Assembly: GCA_026710565.1 (NCBI GenBank)
Contig: JAPOQV010000034.1
Location: forward strand, 1 to 19,829
Source of the DNA: Spirochaetaceae bacterium
Lineage (GTDB): Bacteria; Spirochaetota; Spirochaetia; SZUA-6; Bin103
Length of the DNA stretch: 19,829 nucleotides
Direction of reading: 5' to 3'
Position numbers and translations under genes: made by a program. The notes beneath the pieces are model-generated. The model saw nothing but the letters and a program-made list of their open reading frames with translations, was not told where the DNA came from and searched no databases. Positions 1 to 7,504 of this stretch are shown piece after piece (the stretch's first letter is position 1; every line of letters begins with the position of its first letter).

Positions 1-813
1 GCGGGCGGCGGCGGCAAGCCCAATCCCGGCCAGCCGCACGACTCGTTCAACCACGTCTTCTGGAATGGTCCCGACGGGCTGCGCGCCGACCGGCAGACGC
101 AGCTTCCGTGCAACTGCGGCCACGGCCTGGCGGTCGCCGACTTCGACGGCAACGGAGTGCCGGACCTGCTGAGCTGCGGCTACCAGAGCGCGGTCGACCG
201 GGACGTGGACGCGCTCATCTACTGGGGCAACCGGGAGACGGGATTCCGCGCCGGCGACTTCACGCGGTTGCGCGCGCACTCCTCGGCCGGCTGCCTGGCG
301 GCCGATTTCGACGGTGACGGCCGCGTCGACATCGCCATCGCCAACCACAAGACCTTCGGCGATCACGTGGGCGAGTCCTTCGTCTACTGGAACGGCCCGG
401 ACGGATTCAGCGAGCAGCGCGTGACTCGCCTGCCGACGGTGGGCCCGCATTCGCTGGCGTTCGCCCAGCCCCGCAACCAGGTCGACGGGTCGGAGCAGGA
501 GTACTACGTCTCCGAGCCGTACCGGCTGCCGCAGGGGGCGATCGTGCAGCGGCTGGACTGGGAGGGCGAGCATGCGCGTTCGACGTGGGTGCGGGCGCAG
601 ATCCGCACCGCGGCCGCGCCCGGGCAGCTCGACGGCGAGCCGTGGCGGGGCGGGCGCGAGGGCGACGAGTGGCTGGGGGGCCGGCAACCGCTGCGCGCGG
701 GAGCGACCCTCGGGCGCTGGATGCAGTACCGGCTGGCACTGGGGGCAACGAACGGCGGCTGCACCCCCCGCGTGCGCGAGGTGCGGGTAGAGTACGGAGC
801 GGAGCAGCCATGA
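1..813 (+). CDS. FG-GAP/VCBS repeat protein, C-terminal part (5' truncated)
   Basis: The frame is open from base 1 to the TGA at 811-813, so the gene starts outside the window. About 270 residues are visible. Two repeat units carry the calcium-loop pattern typical of FG-GAP/VCBS blades: ADFDGNGVPDLL near residues 46-57 and ADFDGDGRVDIAI near 101-113. The phrase FWNGPDGL / YWNGPDGF recurs between the loops. Such repeats build integrin-alpha-like beta-propellers, normally in exported or surface proteins. The last 90 or so residues lack the repeat and look like a beta-rich C-terminal domain ending in VREVRVEY. Several Cys residues sit beside the repeats (CNC, SCGY, GCLA). The stop overlaps the next start (ATGA at 810-813), so the gene is probably co-transcribed with the enzymes downstream. 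The specific ligand or role cannot be read from this fragment. Confidence 0.85.
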   Translation, partial: AGGGGKPNPGQPHDSFNHVFWNGPDGLRADRQTQLPCNCGHGLAVADFDGNGVPDLLSCGYQSAVDRDVDALIYWGNRETGFRAGDFTRLRAHSSAGCLAADFDGDGRVDIAIANHKTFGDHVGESFVYWNGPDGFSEQRVTRLPTVGPHSLAFAQPRNQVDGSEQEYYVSEPYRLPQGAIVQRLDWEGEHARSTWVRAQIRTAAAPGQLDGEPWRGGREGDEWLGGRQPLRAGATLGRWMQYRLALGATNGGCTPRVREVRVEYGAEQP

Positions 814-1658
814 TCGCCGACACGCACGTACACGTCTGGGAGGTGCCGCCGGTCGCCCCGATCGGTCCGACCGCGCCCTCGTTCAGGTCGCTCCCGGAGG
901 AAGCGGGCCCGGTGGAGCTGCTGATCGACGACATGGACGCCAACGGCGTCGATGCCGCCGTGCTGGTGCAGACCAGCTGGTCGACCTGGGACAACACCTA
1001 CGTCGCCGAGGCGGCCGCACGCTATCCGCGGCGCCTGCGCTCGATCGGCCTGATCGATCCGCTGGATGCGGGCAGCGTGGACCTGGTCCGGCACTGGATG
1101 GATGCATTTGGGATGCGGGGCTTTCGCTTCCACCCCGACTACTATCCGGATGTCGAGATCCTCACCTCGCCGCATACCAGGCCGCTCCTCAGAGCGATCG
1201 AGGAGCGGAGTGGCATCGCCAAGGTGCACAACCGCGTGCCCAGCGCGCACCAGCTCGCCGACGCCGCGCGCCGCTATCCGGGTATGACCTGGATCATCGA
1301 TCACCTGATGTATCCGGAGCCACGGATGGCCGCGGACGGCTGGCGCGAGTACCGGCCGGTCCTCCGGTTGGCGGAGCGGGAGAACGTCTTTCTGACGATC
1401 TCGGACGTGCACAGCCGCTCGGAAGTGGGGTTTCCGTTCCAGGACATGCACGAGGTGATCAAGCGCGCGATCGACGCGTTCGGCATCGACCGCTGCCTGT
1501 GGGGCACCGGCTATCCGGGCCACCTCCGCGTCGCGCATGGCTGGCCGCCGCTGGCCGACGAGCTGCGCCTGGTGCGCGAAGGCCTCGACTGGCTGACCTC
1601 CGCGGAGCGGGCGTCGATCCTCGGAGAGAACGCCAGGCGGCTCTTCGGCTATGGCTGA
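810..1658 (+). CDS. Amidohydrolase (PF04909 type, lactonase-like TIM barrel)
   Basis: This is a 282-residue protein. The ATG at 810 overlaps the previous stop and has GGAG at 801-804. The N-terminus begins IADTHVHVW, with the metal-site HxH at residues 6 and 8. A family-typical DH pair follows at 164-165 in WIIDHLMYPEP, and H140 is a further candidate ligand. The end pattern ILGENARRLFGY is the usual C-terminal helix of amidohydrolase_2 proteins, a family with lactonases of the L-fucose/L-rhamnose type, decarboxylases and cyclic-imidate hydrolases. Oddly, the place where the family normally has GSDxP reads WGTGYPG (231-237), so the conserved Asp is Gly; GGC differs from an Asp codon by one base. 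The protein is cytoplasmic, with no signal peptide. It probably acts with the dehydrogenases downstream; hydrolysis of a sugar lactone is the inference I favour, but the substrate is not established. Confidence 0.88.
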   Translation: MIADTHVHVWEVPPVAPIGPTAPSFRSLPEEAGPVELLIDDMDANGVDAAVLVQTSWSTWDNTYVAEAAARYPRRLRSIGLIDPLDAGSVDLVRHWMDAFGMRGFRFHPDYYPDVEILTSPHTRPLLRAIEERSGIAKVHNRVPSAHQLADAARRYPGMTWIIDHLMYPEPRMAADGWREYRPVLRLAERENVFLTISDVHSRSEVGFPFQDMHEVIKRAIDAFGIDRCLWGTGYPGHLRVAHGWPPLADELRLVREGLDWLTSAERASILGENARRLFGYG

Positions 1659-2490
1659 CCCGAAGCCCGACTCTCCGCAGGCGCTGTCAGGGCAGGTCGC
1701 GGTGGTCACCGGCGCGGCGCAGGGGCTGGGGAGGGGCATCGCGGAGACCCTCGCGTCCCGTGGCGCCACGGTGATCATCGCTGACCTGCAGGCAGACAAG
1801 GCCGAGGCGGTCGCCGCAGCGGCCGTCGGCGAAGGACTGGCCGCGGCAGCCGCCCGCCTGGACGTGACCTTGACCGCCGAGGTGGACCGTCTCTTCGCCG
1901 ACGTCTGCCAGACGCGTGGGCGGCTGGACATCCTGGTGAACAGCGCCGGGCTCGGCCAGAACGTGGCGCCGGTCGTCGAGCTCGCCGACGAGGAGTGGGA
2001 TCAGGTGCTGAACGTGAACCTGAACGGCACGTTCAAGTGCTGCCGCGCGGCGGCGCGGATCATGGAGCGCCAGGAGTCCGGCTGCATCGTCAACCTGGCG
2101 TCGATCAACGGCCAGAACCCGGCCGCGTGGGTCGCCGCCTACAACGTGGCGAAGGCCGGGGTGATCGGCCTCACGCGCTCGCTGGCGCTGGAGCTCGCCG
2201 CGTACGGGGTCCGCGTCAACGCGGTCTGTCCGGGGCCGGTGTACACGGACTTCAACCGCACCGTGATGGCGCAGCGCTGCGAGACGCTGGGCATCACCGA
2301 GGAGGAGATGATCGAGCGGATCCGGCAGGCGATCCCGCTTGGCCGCTGGGGCCAGCCGGAGGACATCGCCTTCGGCGTCGCCAACCTCTGCGACCCGAGT
2401 TCCTCCTGGGTGACGGGCGAGATCCTGCGCATCTCCGGCGGCTTGGAGGGCGTTGCCGCTGCGCCGCCCAAGCGGGCGGCGAGTTCGTGA
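1651..2490 (+). CDS. Short-chain dehydrogenase/reductase (classical SDR)
   Basis: This 279-residue protein is a full-length classical SDR. The cofactor motif TGAAQGLG is at residues 20-27, NSAG (the NNAG equivalent) at 97-100, catalytic Ser151 in NLASING, the YxxxK pair Tyr164/Lys168 in YNVAK, and PGPVYT at 194-199. Asp45 after the second beta strand (IIADL) favours NAD(H) over NADP(H). The C-terminal WGQPEDIAFGVANLCDP and TGEILRISGG segments are typical of the FabG-like and polyol/aldose dehydrogenase branch. The ATG at 1651 lies inside the end of the amidohydrolase gene (8-base overlap), so the two are translationally coupled. In this setting oxidation of a hydroxyl or a lactol to a lactone is plausible. 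A role in fatty acid synthesis is less likely because no fab genes are present. Confidence 0.92.
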   Translation: MADPKPDSPQALSGQVAVVTGAAQGLGRGIAETLASRGATVIIADLQADKAEAVAAAAVGEGLAAAAARLDVTLTAEVDRLFADVCQTRGRLDILVNSAGLGQNVAPVVELADEEWDQVLNVNLNGTFKCCRAAARIMERQESGCIVNLASINGQNPAAWVAAYNVAKAGVIGLTRSLALELAAYGVRVNAVCPGPVYTDFNRTVMAQRCETLGITEEEMIERIRQAIPLGRWGQPEDIAFGVANLCDPSSSWVTGEILRISGGLEGVAAAPPKRAASS

Positions 2491-3434
2491 CGGTCGCGGC
2501 GGGCATCCGCCGAGTCGGAATCTGCGGTCTCGGGCAGATGGGCGCCGCGGCAGCCGTTGCCTTCAAGCGCGGCGGTTACGACGTGCTGGCCTGGGACCGG
2601 GATCCGGAGCGGCTCGCCGCGGTCGCGGAGACGGCGGCGTCCCTGGAGGACTGGATGGATCGCCACGTCGGTCCCGCCTTGCGGTCCGGGGGCAGGATCG
2701 CGCCTGCCGGGGAGCCCGCGGAGCTCGATCGGAGCGCCGACCTGATCATGGACTCGATTGTCGAGGACCTGGATCGAAAGGGGGAACTGCTTCGAGGTTT
2801 CGCGATCGCCAGGGAGCGAGGGGCGATCTTCATCAGTACTACCAGCGGCCTCCCGATCACGGAGCTGGGGCGCCGCGGCGCCTGCGCCGGTCTGCTGGCG
2901 GGCACCCACTTCTGGAACCCGCCCCACCTGATGCCCCTGGTCGAGGTGGTCCGCGGCGAACAGACGCCGGACGCCGTGATGGACCGGGTGTGCGAGGTGA
3001 TGAAGTCGATCGGCAAGACCCCCGTCCGCGTCAACCGAGACGTGCCCGGATTCATCGGCAACCGCATGCTGCACGCGCTCTGGCGCGAAGCCATCTACCT
3101 GGTGCAGGAAGGCGTCGCGACCCCCGAGGAGATCGACACGGTCGCGCGCCTGACGTTCGCGCTGCGGATGCCCGTCCTGGGTCCGCTGGAGAACATGGAC
3201 CTGGTCGGGCTGGACCTGATCGGCGCCATCCACGACTACCTGATGGAGTCCCTGTCGAACGTCGGCGAGACGTTGCCGGCGCTGCGCGACCGGATCGGCC
3301 GCGGCGAGCTCGGCGCCAAGAGCGGTGCGGGGTTCCACGACTGGTCCGGCCGCGACGCGGCGGAAGTAGCCGAACGCCGGGACCGGCAGATCGTCCGCCA
3401 GCTTGAGTACCTGCGGGAGACCGGCGGCCTGTGA
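2487..3434 (+). CDS. 3-hydroxyacyl-CoA dehydrogenase-family oxidoreductase
   Basis: The start is the GTG at 2487, which overlaps the SDR stop (GTGA), giving 315 residues. The open frame extends much further upstream, but that part is antisense-like shadow of the SDR gene. The N-terminal Rossmann domain has GICGLGQMG (residues 11-19) and an acidic residue after strand 2 (AWDRD). The catalytic-His motif HFWNPPHLMPLVEVV lies at 141-155. The C-terminal helical domain begins near 187 with PGFIGNRML and ends with the family's KSGAGFHDW (278-286). The family oxidises 3-hydroxy groups on acyl-CoA thioesters. Related single-domain members act on free substrates such as L-gulonate or L-carnitine. With no thiolase or enoyl-CoA hydratase nearby, a free hydroxyacid substrate seems more likely than beta-oxidation, but this is inference. 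Confidence 0.9.
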   Translation: MTVAAGIRRVGICGLGQMGAAAAVAFKRGGYDVLAWDRDPERLAAVAETAASLEDWMDRHVGPALRSGGRIAPAGEPAELDRSADLIMDSIVEDLDRKGELLRGFAIARERGAIFISTTSGLPITELGRRGACAGLLAGTHFWNPPHLMPLVEVVRGEQTPDAVMDRVCEVMKSIGKTPVRVNRDVPGFIGNRMLHALWREAIYLVQEGVATPEEIDTVARLTFALRMPVLGPLENMDLVGLDLIGAIHDYLMESLSNVGETLPALRDRIGRGELGAKSGAGFHDWSGRDAAEVAERRDRQIVRQLEYLRETGGL

Positions 3435-4405
3435 AGCCGGCCGTCTTCGTCCCCGAGCCGATCGCCCCGTGCGGGATGGCGCTGCTGGAGGCCGCGTGCG
3501 ACTGCACGGCGCCTTGGGCCGAGGGGAAGGTGCTCACCGATGCCGAAGCGCGTGAGCTGCTGCATGGCGCGGATGCGGTCATCGTGCGGCTGTTCGAAAT
3601 CGGCGCCGCAGACCTGCAGCAATGTCCCCGCTTGAAGGTGATCGCCAAGCACGGGGTGGGCGTCGACAACATCGACTGCGACGCGGCGACCGCGCGCGGC
3701 ATCCCGGTCGTCTTCACCCCGAAGGCGAACGCCAACTCGGTCGCCGAGCACACGATCGGCCTGATGCTGGCCCTGGCGCGGAGCGTCGTCCCGGCCTCCG
3801 TCGCCCTGCGCGAGGGGCGCTTCGCCGATCGTTCGCAGTTCATCGGCGTCGAGTTGGCGGGGAGGACGCTGGGCATCGTGGGCCTGGGCCGCATCGGCAG
3901 CCGCGTGGCGGAGATCGCCTCGGCCGGCTTGGCGATGAGGGTCTGCGGCTACGACCCCTACGTCGCGCCCGGCTCGTACGCGGGACCGGCCGAACGGATG
4001 GCGTCGCTCGACGAGTTGCTGGCCGTGGCGGACTTTCTCACCCTGCACGTGGGACTGACCGCGGAGACCCGCCACCTGCTCGATGACCGGCGCCTGGCCA
4101 GGATCAAGCCAGGCTGCCGCGTGCTCAACACCTCCCGCGGGGCCGTGATCGACGAGAGCGCGCTCGTCCGCTCCCTGGAAGAGGGCCGGATCGCCGGCGC
4201 AGCGCTCGACGTGTTCGAGGAGGAGCCGATCGCGACCGACCATCCCCTCTGCGGGGCGCCAAACGTGCTGCTGACTCCGCACATCGCGTCGTCCAGCCGC
4301 GAGTCCATGGACCGCATGGCCACCGACTGCGCGCAGGGCGTGCTGGACGTGCTGCAGGGCCGCACGCCGGCCGACATCGTCAATCCCGATGTCGTGTTAT
4401 CTTGA
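3431..4405 (+). CDS. D-isomer-specific 2-hydroxyacid dehydrogenase
   Basis: This 324-residue protein starts with the GTG at 3431, overlapping the previous stop by 4 bases. It shows the complete D-2-hydroxyacid dehydrogenase pattern. The substrate-domain segment KHGVGVDNID is at 73-82, the NAD-binding GLGRIG at 151-156, and Asp175 after strand 2 points to NAD. The active-site Arg is in NTSRG (R236), the Glu in VFEEEP (E265) and the His in TPHIA (H284). It lacks the C-terminal regulatory domain of long SerA proteins, so it resembles short phosphoglycerate, hydroxypyruvate or glyoxylate reductases. It is the last gene of the coupled enzyme operon and may reduce or oxidise a 2-keto/2-hydroxyacid formed by the preceding enzymes. 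The exact substrate cannot be told from motifs. Confidence 0.93.
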   Translation: MKPAVFVPEPIAPCGMALLEAACDCTAPWAEGKVLTDAEARELLHGADAVIVRLFEIGAADLQQCPRLKVIAKHGVGVDNIDCDAATARGIPVVFTPKANANSVAEHTIGLMLALARSVVPASVALREGRFADRSQFIGVELAGRTLGIVGLGRIGSRVAEIASAGLAMRVCGYDPYVAPGSYAGPAERMASLDELLAVADFLTLHVGLTAETRHLLDDRRLARIKPGCRVLNTSRGAVIDESALVRSLEEGRIAGAALDVFEEEPIATDHPLCGAPNVLLTPHIASSSRESMDRMATDCAQGVLDVLQGRTPADIVNPDVVLS

Positions 4406-4414
4406 TGTCGACCC

Positions 4415-5362
4415 ATGACGGCGCACGGGGACTTCCTAAGGCGTAACAGCCGTTCCCGCGAGACGGCCGTCGCCGCGGTAGCTGACAATTGTCGCTTTGA
4501 CGAACGGGCCAGCACGGAGCGCTGGAACCAGTTCGACACCCTCCTTTCCGAGCTGGTGGAGGTGGGCGGCATGATCGATTGGATGGACTGGGCCGAGGCC
4601 AATCAATCGCATCTGGATCAGTACTGCCATGTGCCAAGTCTGAGCGTGCCGGATGCGTTTCTTGAGATCAATCAGAACGTTTGGCTGGACGCGCTGTCCG
4701 AGAACCAATCCCTGGTGCGTATCGAAGCCCTCGCCCGACCCTTGCTGGGTAGCGACTTGGACCTTGGCAGTCTGATCGACCTGTTGCAGCGGGCGGACGA
4801 TGGCGATGCCGACGCGGCTCCTGCCGTCGGCTCCTTTTTGGACATGTGGAATCAGCGCCGCGACGCCCGTCCAGCGTTTGCCGCATTCTACGACGAAGTG
4901 CAGCAAGAGGCAGGTGACGATGACTGGCCGCACGCACTTCGTGATCGCCTGGGGCTTGGGCACTACGGGTTGGAGGGCGGTGCCGAACTGCCGGTGGCTC
5001 TGATGCGCTACTCCCTTGGGGATGTCTTCTCCGCTCAGGCGCGCCGGGGCCTATCTGTGGCGTGCGCCCTGCCCACGGTTCTCGACGGTGGTATGCACCA
5101 GTTCTTCTTTCCGGTGCCAAGGGAGCATCCGTACGGCGCTACCGTGCACTTGGTCCTGGACCGGGCGGACACCTTGACTGCCGAGATTGTCCATTGCCGG
5201 ATCGACTATCAGCGCACGCATCTGTACCGGCTTGGGACGATCACACGACCCCATCGACTAAGCGATGACCAACTGCGCGACGCCCGAGACCTGCACCTTC
5301 TCGCGCTGCAAGTCGAGTCCGGCCGTGATGACTTCGGAGAGACTCTCAGGGGGCGGTCATGA
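4415..5362 (+). CDS. Unrecognised 315-residue protein, first gene of lower-GC cassette
   Basis: I do not recognise a family. The first ATG at 4415 gives 315 residues; it lies 9 bases after the previous stop and has no Shine-Dalgarno. A second in-frame ATG at 4571 has GGAGGT at 4558-4563 and would give 263 residues, so the start is undecided. The first half is acidic and helix-prone, rich in Trp, Leu, Asp and Glu (for example SELVEVGGMIDWMDWAEANQ). The second half looks more like a mixed alpha/beta domain, with short hydrophobic strands (SVACALPTV, HQFFFPVP, ATVHLVLD, IVHCRIDY). No signal peptide, transmembrane segment or nucleotide-binding motif is visible. The stop overlaps the next start (ATGA at 5359-5362), so it is very probably a functional partner of the TPR protein. 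Codon third positions are more mixed than in flanking genes. Confidence 0.75.
   Translation: MTAHGDFLRRNSRSRETAVAAVADNCRFDERASTERWNQFDTLLSELVEVGGMIDWMDWAEANQSHLDQYCHVPSLSVPDAFLEINQNVWLDALSENQSLVRIEALARPLLGSDLDLGSLIDLLQRADDGDADAAPAVGSFLDMWNQRRDARPAFAAFYDEVQQEAGDDDWPHALRDRLGLGHYGLEGGAELPVALMRYSLGDVFSAQARRGLSVACALPTVLDGGMHQFFFPVPREHPYGATVHLVLDRADTLTAEIVHCRIDYQRTHLYRLGTITRPHRLSDDQLRDARDLHLLALQVESGRDDFGETLRGRS
4558..4563 (+). promoter_or_regulatory. Strong internal Shine-Dalgarno (GGAGGT)
   Basis: GGAGGT lies 7 bases before the in-frame ATG at 4571. The upstream ATG at 4415 has no comparable site. Either translation truly starts at 4571 or the gene makes two products. The residues encoded before 4571 are compatible with coding, so both starts remain possible. 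Confidence 0.45.
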
Positions 5363-7395
5363 GCGCTCCATGGTTCAAGTCATTTCTCCTCGGTCCTGAG
5401 AAGGCGGTCGCCGATCTCTTCAGCGGACGGGCGGGTGTCGGTTCCAGCACGCGGCTGGATGTACCGGAGTTGCTCTATCAGGCGTTCCCGCCCGATTTGA
5501 TCCAGGAGCGTGAACAACTTGACCAAGCGCTCATGGCGTGGCTGCTGGACATGCGGGAGGACTATGCCTCCCATGTCAAGCGTCTTGGATTCACGGCATA
5601 TGGCAAGCGCGTCGGCGATGCCCTGATTGCGATGCAACTCCTTGAGCTGCCCGAAGGCCGGCGTCGGATCCGTGAGGACCTGAGCGACTGGGTGCGCTGG
5701 CTCCGGCCCTTGAGGCTGGCACCGGAACGCGATCCGGCGCTGGAGTGTTTTCGGTTGCTTACTCGCGGCCAACCTGACGGTGGCCACACGGCGCTGTGGT
5801 TGCGCCTCGCCGCGGATCCCCGGCCGGAATATCTGACGGTGGCACTCGCGGGATTGCAGTTATTGCCAAACCAGGACAACGCTGAGACGAACCAGACACT
5901 GATGCTGCATGCCCTGTTACGCCACTCGGTGAAGAGGCACCACGAGCCTCGCGGGGCACGTACGCTCTTCACGCGGCACTTTGCGGCCCTGCGGGGCCTC
6001 TTTCCACGTGCTCCCCAACACTGGAACCGGGTTCTGGAGGAGGCTCTAGAGGGCTTCCTGAACTACACGAACGAGCAGCTGGCGATGGAGCTATCCGACA
6101 CCTTGCGGACGACATGGCTGGCCGGACATGGTAAGTCATCAACCGGAAGGACGGCGGCTGTTATGCCGGTAGCACAAGAAGAATGGAGCGATCTACAGTC
6201 GCGCATTCTCAGTTTCGAACATCCTCCGGAGACGCTTTCCAGGCGGCTGTTCGAGATTCTGGAGCAGAACCACGACTACGCCATAGCCACGGGAGTGAGC
6301 CACTTTTTCGTTCGTACTTTACACAATATCGGCAGGAGTCTACTGGAACACCATCAGCTCCGTCAGTCCGATATGACTCGACTCGGACTCATGATCGAAC
6401 GTTCCCTGGTCTGGGAACCTTCGAACCCGTATTGCTGGATGCTCTGGGCTGACTGGTTTCAGGCTCAGGGCCACCGGGACGCGCGCGAGTCCACGTTGCG
6501 GGAGATGTTGCGGCTCTTTCCAAGTGACGTACACGCACGCGTCGAACTGGCGCGCACGCTGATCGACCGGGGAGAGGGTTTTTGGGACGAGGCCGAGCAC
6601 TGGCTGCGGCAAGCGATGGCAAGAGATCCTGATGGTGGGCATTCGCAAGTAGTGATGGCCCGACTGTTTGTGTTGCGCCACCGTACGGCAGAAGCTGAGA
6701 CCATGCTTGACGAGTTTGTGGAGCGGCATCCCGACAACGCGACTGCGCAGCAAGCCCTCGGCCGGTTGCGGAATGCCATATACGTTGGCGCCGAGCACGT
6801 GTTTGACACTGGGCAAGAAAACGAGATTCGGGAAGCGATCGGTGGCGATGGCTCGACAACGCCTCTGACTGACGGTCTACACGAGCTCTTTAGGCGTGGC
6901 CGCCTCGCTGGCGAATTCAGCCGTGCGAAGATCGCCAAGGTACGGGGGATCGTCGAACCGACGGATCTGATCAGGCAGGAGACTCTGAAAGGCGACTCGT
7001 TGGCCGGCTTCTATTCGCAATGGCTAATGCCGAAGGAGACGCCGGAGTGTCCTCCACATGCGTGGGCGTGGAACGCTTGTCGCCGCTGGCAAGGGTCGGC
7101 TGGCCCCGATGATTGGCGACATCTGGGGACACAGTTCCCCGAGGCCGTCCCGGAGACGGAGTTTCTTCTCGTCCTTGCCACAACGGGCGACGACAGTCCG
7201 TGGCGTGCAGCTCGTTGGCGCGATCACTTTGGCTCGGACGATGGTGCGGCGATCCGCCCTGTGGATGCCCTAATGCGCGAAACGCAGGAGCGGATAGTTG
7301 CCGCGGGCCGGCGCGAACGCAACGAACTCGCGGTTGACGTGATGGCCTGCGCCGCTGCGGACGCTCCCGAGTTCACGCCGGAACGGGCTGCTTGA
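5359..7395 (+). CDS. TPR-containing protein of unknown function, second cassette gene
   Basis: This 678-residue protein starts with the ATG at 5359, which overlaps the previous stop and follows AGGGGG. Residues 1-330 form an alpha-helical region I cannot assign, with many Leu/Arg/Trp-rich helices. Residues 352-470 show about three tetratricopeptide-like helical hairpins: the segments beginning NPYCWMLWADWF, VHARVELARTLI and HSQVVMARLFVL, each ending in a loop with P-D/S-D/N (LFPSD, DPDG, HPDN). A further C-terminal region (about 480-678) contains CPPHAWAWNACRRW and ends without a membrane anchor. There is no signal peptide, so the protein is probably a cytoplasmic scaffold or sensor working with the coupled upstream protein. 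Sampled lines inside it are 45-58% GC (27/60 at 6301-6360, 33/60 at 6361-6420, 35/60 at 5881-5940), below the neighbouring genes. That suggests separate ancestry. Confidence 0.85.
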   Translation: MSAPWFKSFLLGPEKAVADLFSGRAGVGSSTRLDVPELLYQAFPPDLIQEREQLDQALMAWLLDMREDYASHVKRLGFTAYGKRVGDALIAMQLLELPEGRRRIREDLSDWVRWLRPLRLAPERDPALECFRLLTRGQPDGGHTALWLRLAADPRPEYLTVALAGLQLLPNQDNAETNQTLMLHALLRHSVKRHHEPRGARTLFTRHFAALRGLFPRAPQHWNRVLEEALEGFLNYTNEQLAMELSDTLRTTWLAGHGKSSTGRTAAVMPVAQEEWSDLQSRILSFEHPPETLSRRLFEILEQNHDYAIATGVSHFFVRTLHNIGRSLLEHHQLRQSDMTRLGLMIERSLVWEPSNPYCWMLWADWFQAQGHRDARESTLREMLRLFPSDVHARVELARTLIDRGEGFWDEAEHWLRQAMARDPDGGHSQVVMARLFVLRHRTAEAETMLDEFVERHPDNATAQQALGRLRNAIYVGAEHVFDTGQENEIREAIGGDGSTTPLTDGLHELFRRGRLAGEFSRAKIAKVRGIVEPTDLIRQETLKGDSLAGFYSQWLMPKETPECPPHAWAWNACRRWQGSAGPDDWRHLGTQFPEAVPETEFLLVLATTGDDSPWRAARWRDHFGSDDGAAIRPVDALMRETQERIVAAGRRERNELAVDVMACAAADAPEFTPERAA

Positions 7396-7455
7396 ACGCT
7401 TGGCACCTCGGTTGAATGAAGGTCGCACCCGCAGCATCCGGCCCTTGCGGTACAG

Positions 7456-7470
7456 CGACTTGGGAAGTCG
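7456..7470. promoter_or_regulatory. Palindrome upstream of the XRE gene, candidate operator
   Basis: CGACTT and AAGTCG form perfect 6-base arms around GGG, 34 bases before the GTG start of the helix-turn-helix gene. XRE-type regulators commonly bind short dyads in their own promoters, so autoregulation is a reasonable guess. No convincing -10/-35 pair was found around it. The rest of the 109-base gap (7396-7504) shows nothing else. Confidence 0.4.
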
Positions 7471-7496
7471 ACGCCAAGAGCAACGTGTCGGCGGTG

Positions 7497-7503
7497 AAGG
7501 TGA
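7497..7503 (+). promoter_or_regulatory. Shine-Dalgarno deciding the XRE start
   Basis: AAGGTGA precedes the GTG at 7505 and matches the anti-Shine-Dalgarno. The frame remains open upstream to a TTG at 7400 without a comparable site, so the shorter product is preferred. Confidence 0.5.
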
Positions 7504-7504
7504 C

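Noticed and set aside
504..1931. 475-residue - strand ORF
   Set aside because: Antisense to the amidohydrolase and SDR genes, with no recognisable domain.
1995..2486. Long N-terminal extension of the 3-hydroxyacyl-CoA-dehydrogenase-like gene
   Set aside because: This part overlaps the SDR gene in another frame and is low complexity. The Rossmann motif starts just after the GTG at 2487, the normal position for the family.
2139..3338. 399-residue - strand ORF
   Set aside because: Antisense shadow of the SDR and 3-hydroxyacyl-CoA-dehydrogenase-like genes, both with complete cofactor motifs.
4380..4440. Insertion junction or target-site duplication at the cassette edges
   Set aside because: I compared the sequence around 4400 with that around 7870-7890 and found no matching direct repeats, terminal inverted repeats, integrase or tRNA end.
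7400..7504. TTG start for the XRE gene at 7400
   Set aside because: It has no ribosome-binding site, it would place the palindrome inside the coding region, and the added residues are Arg-rich without structure. The GTG at 7505 has AAGGTGA.
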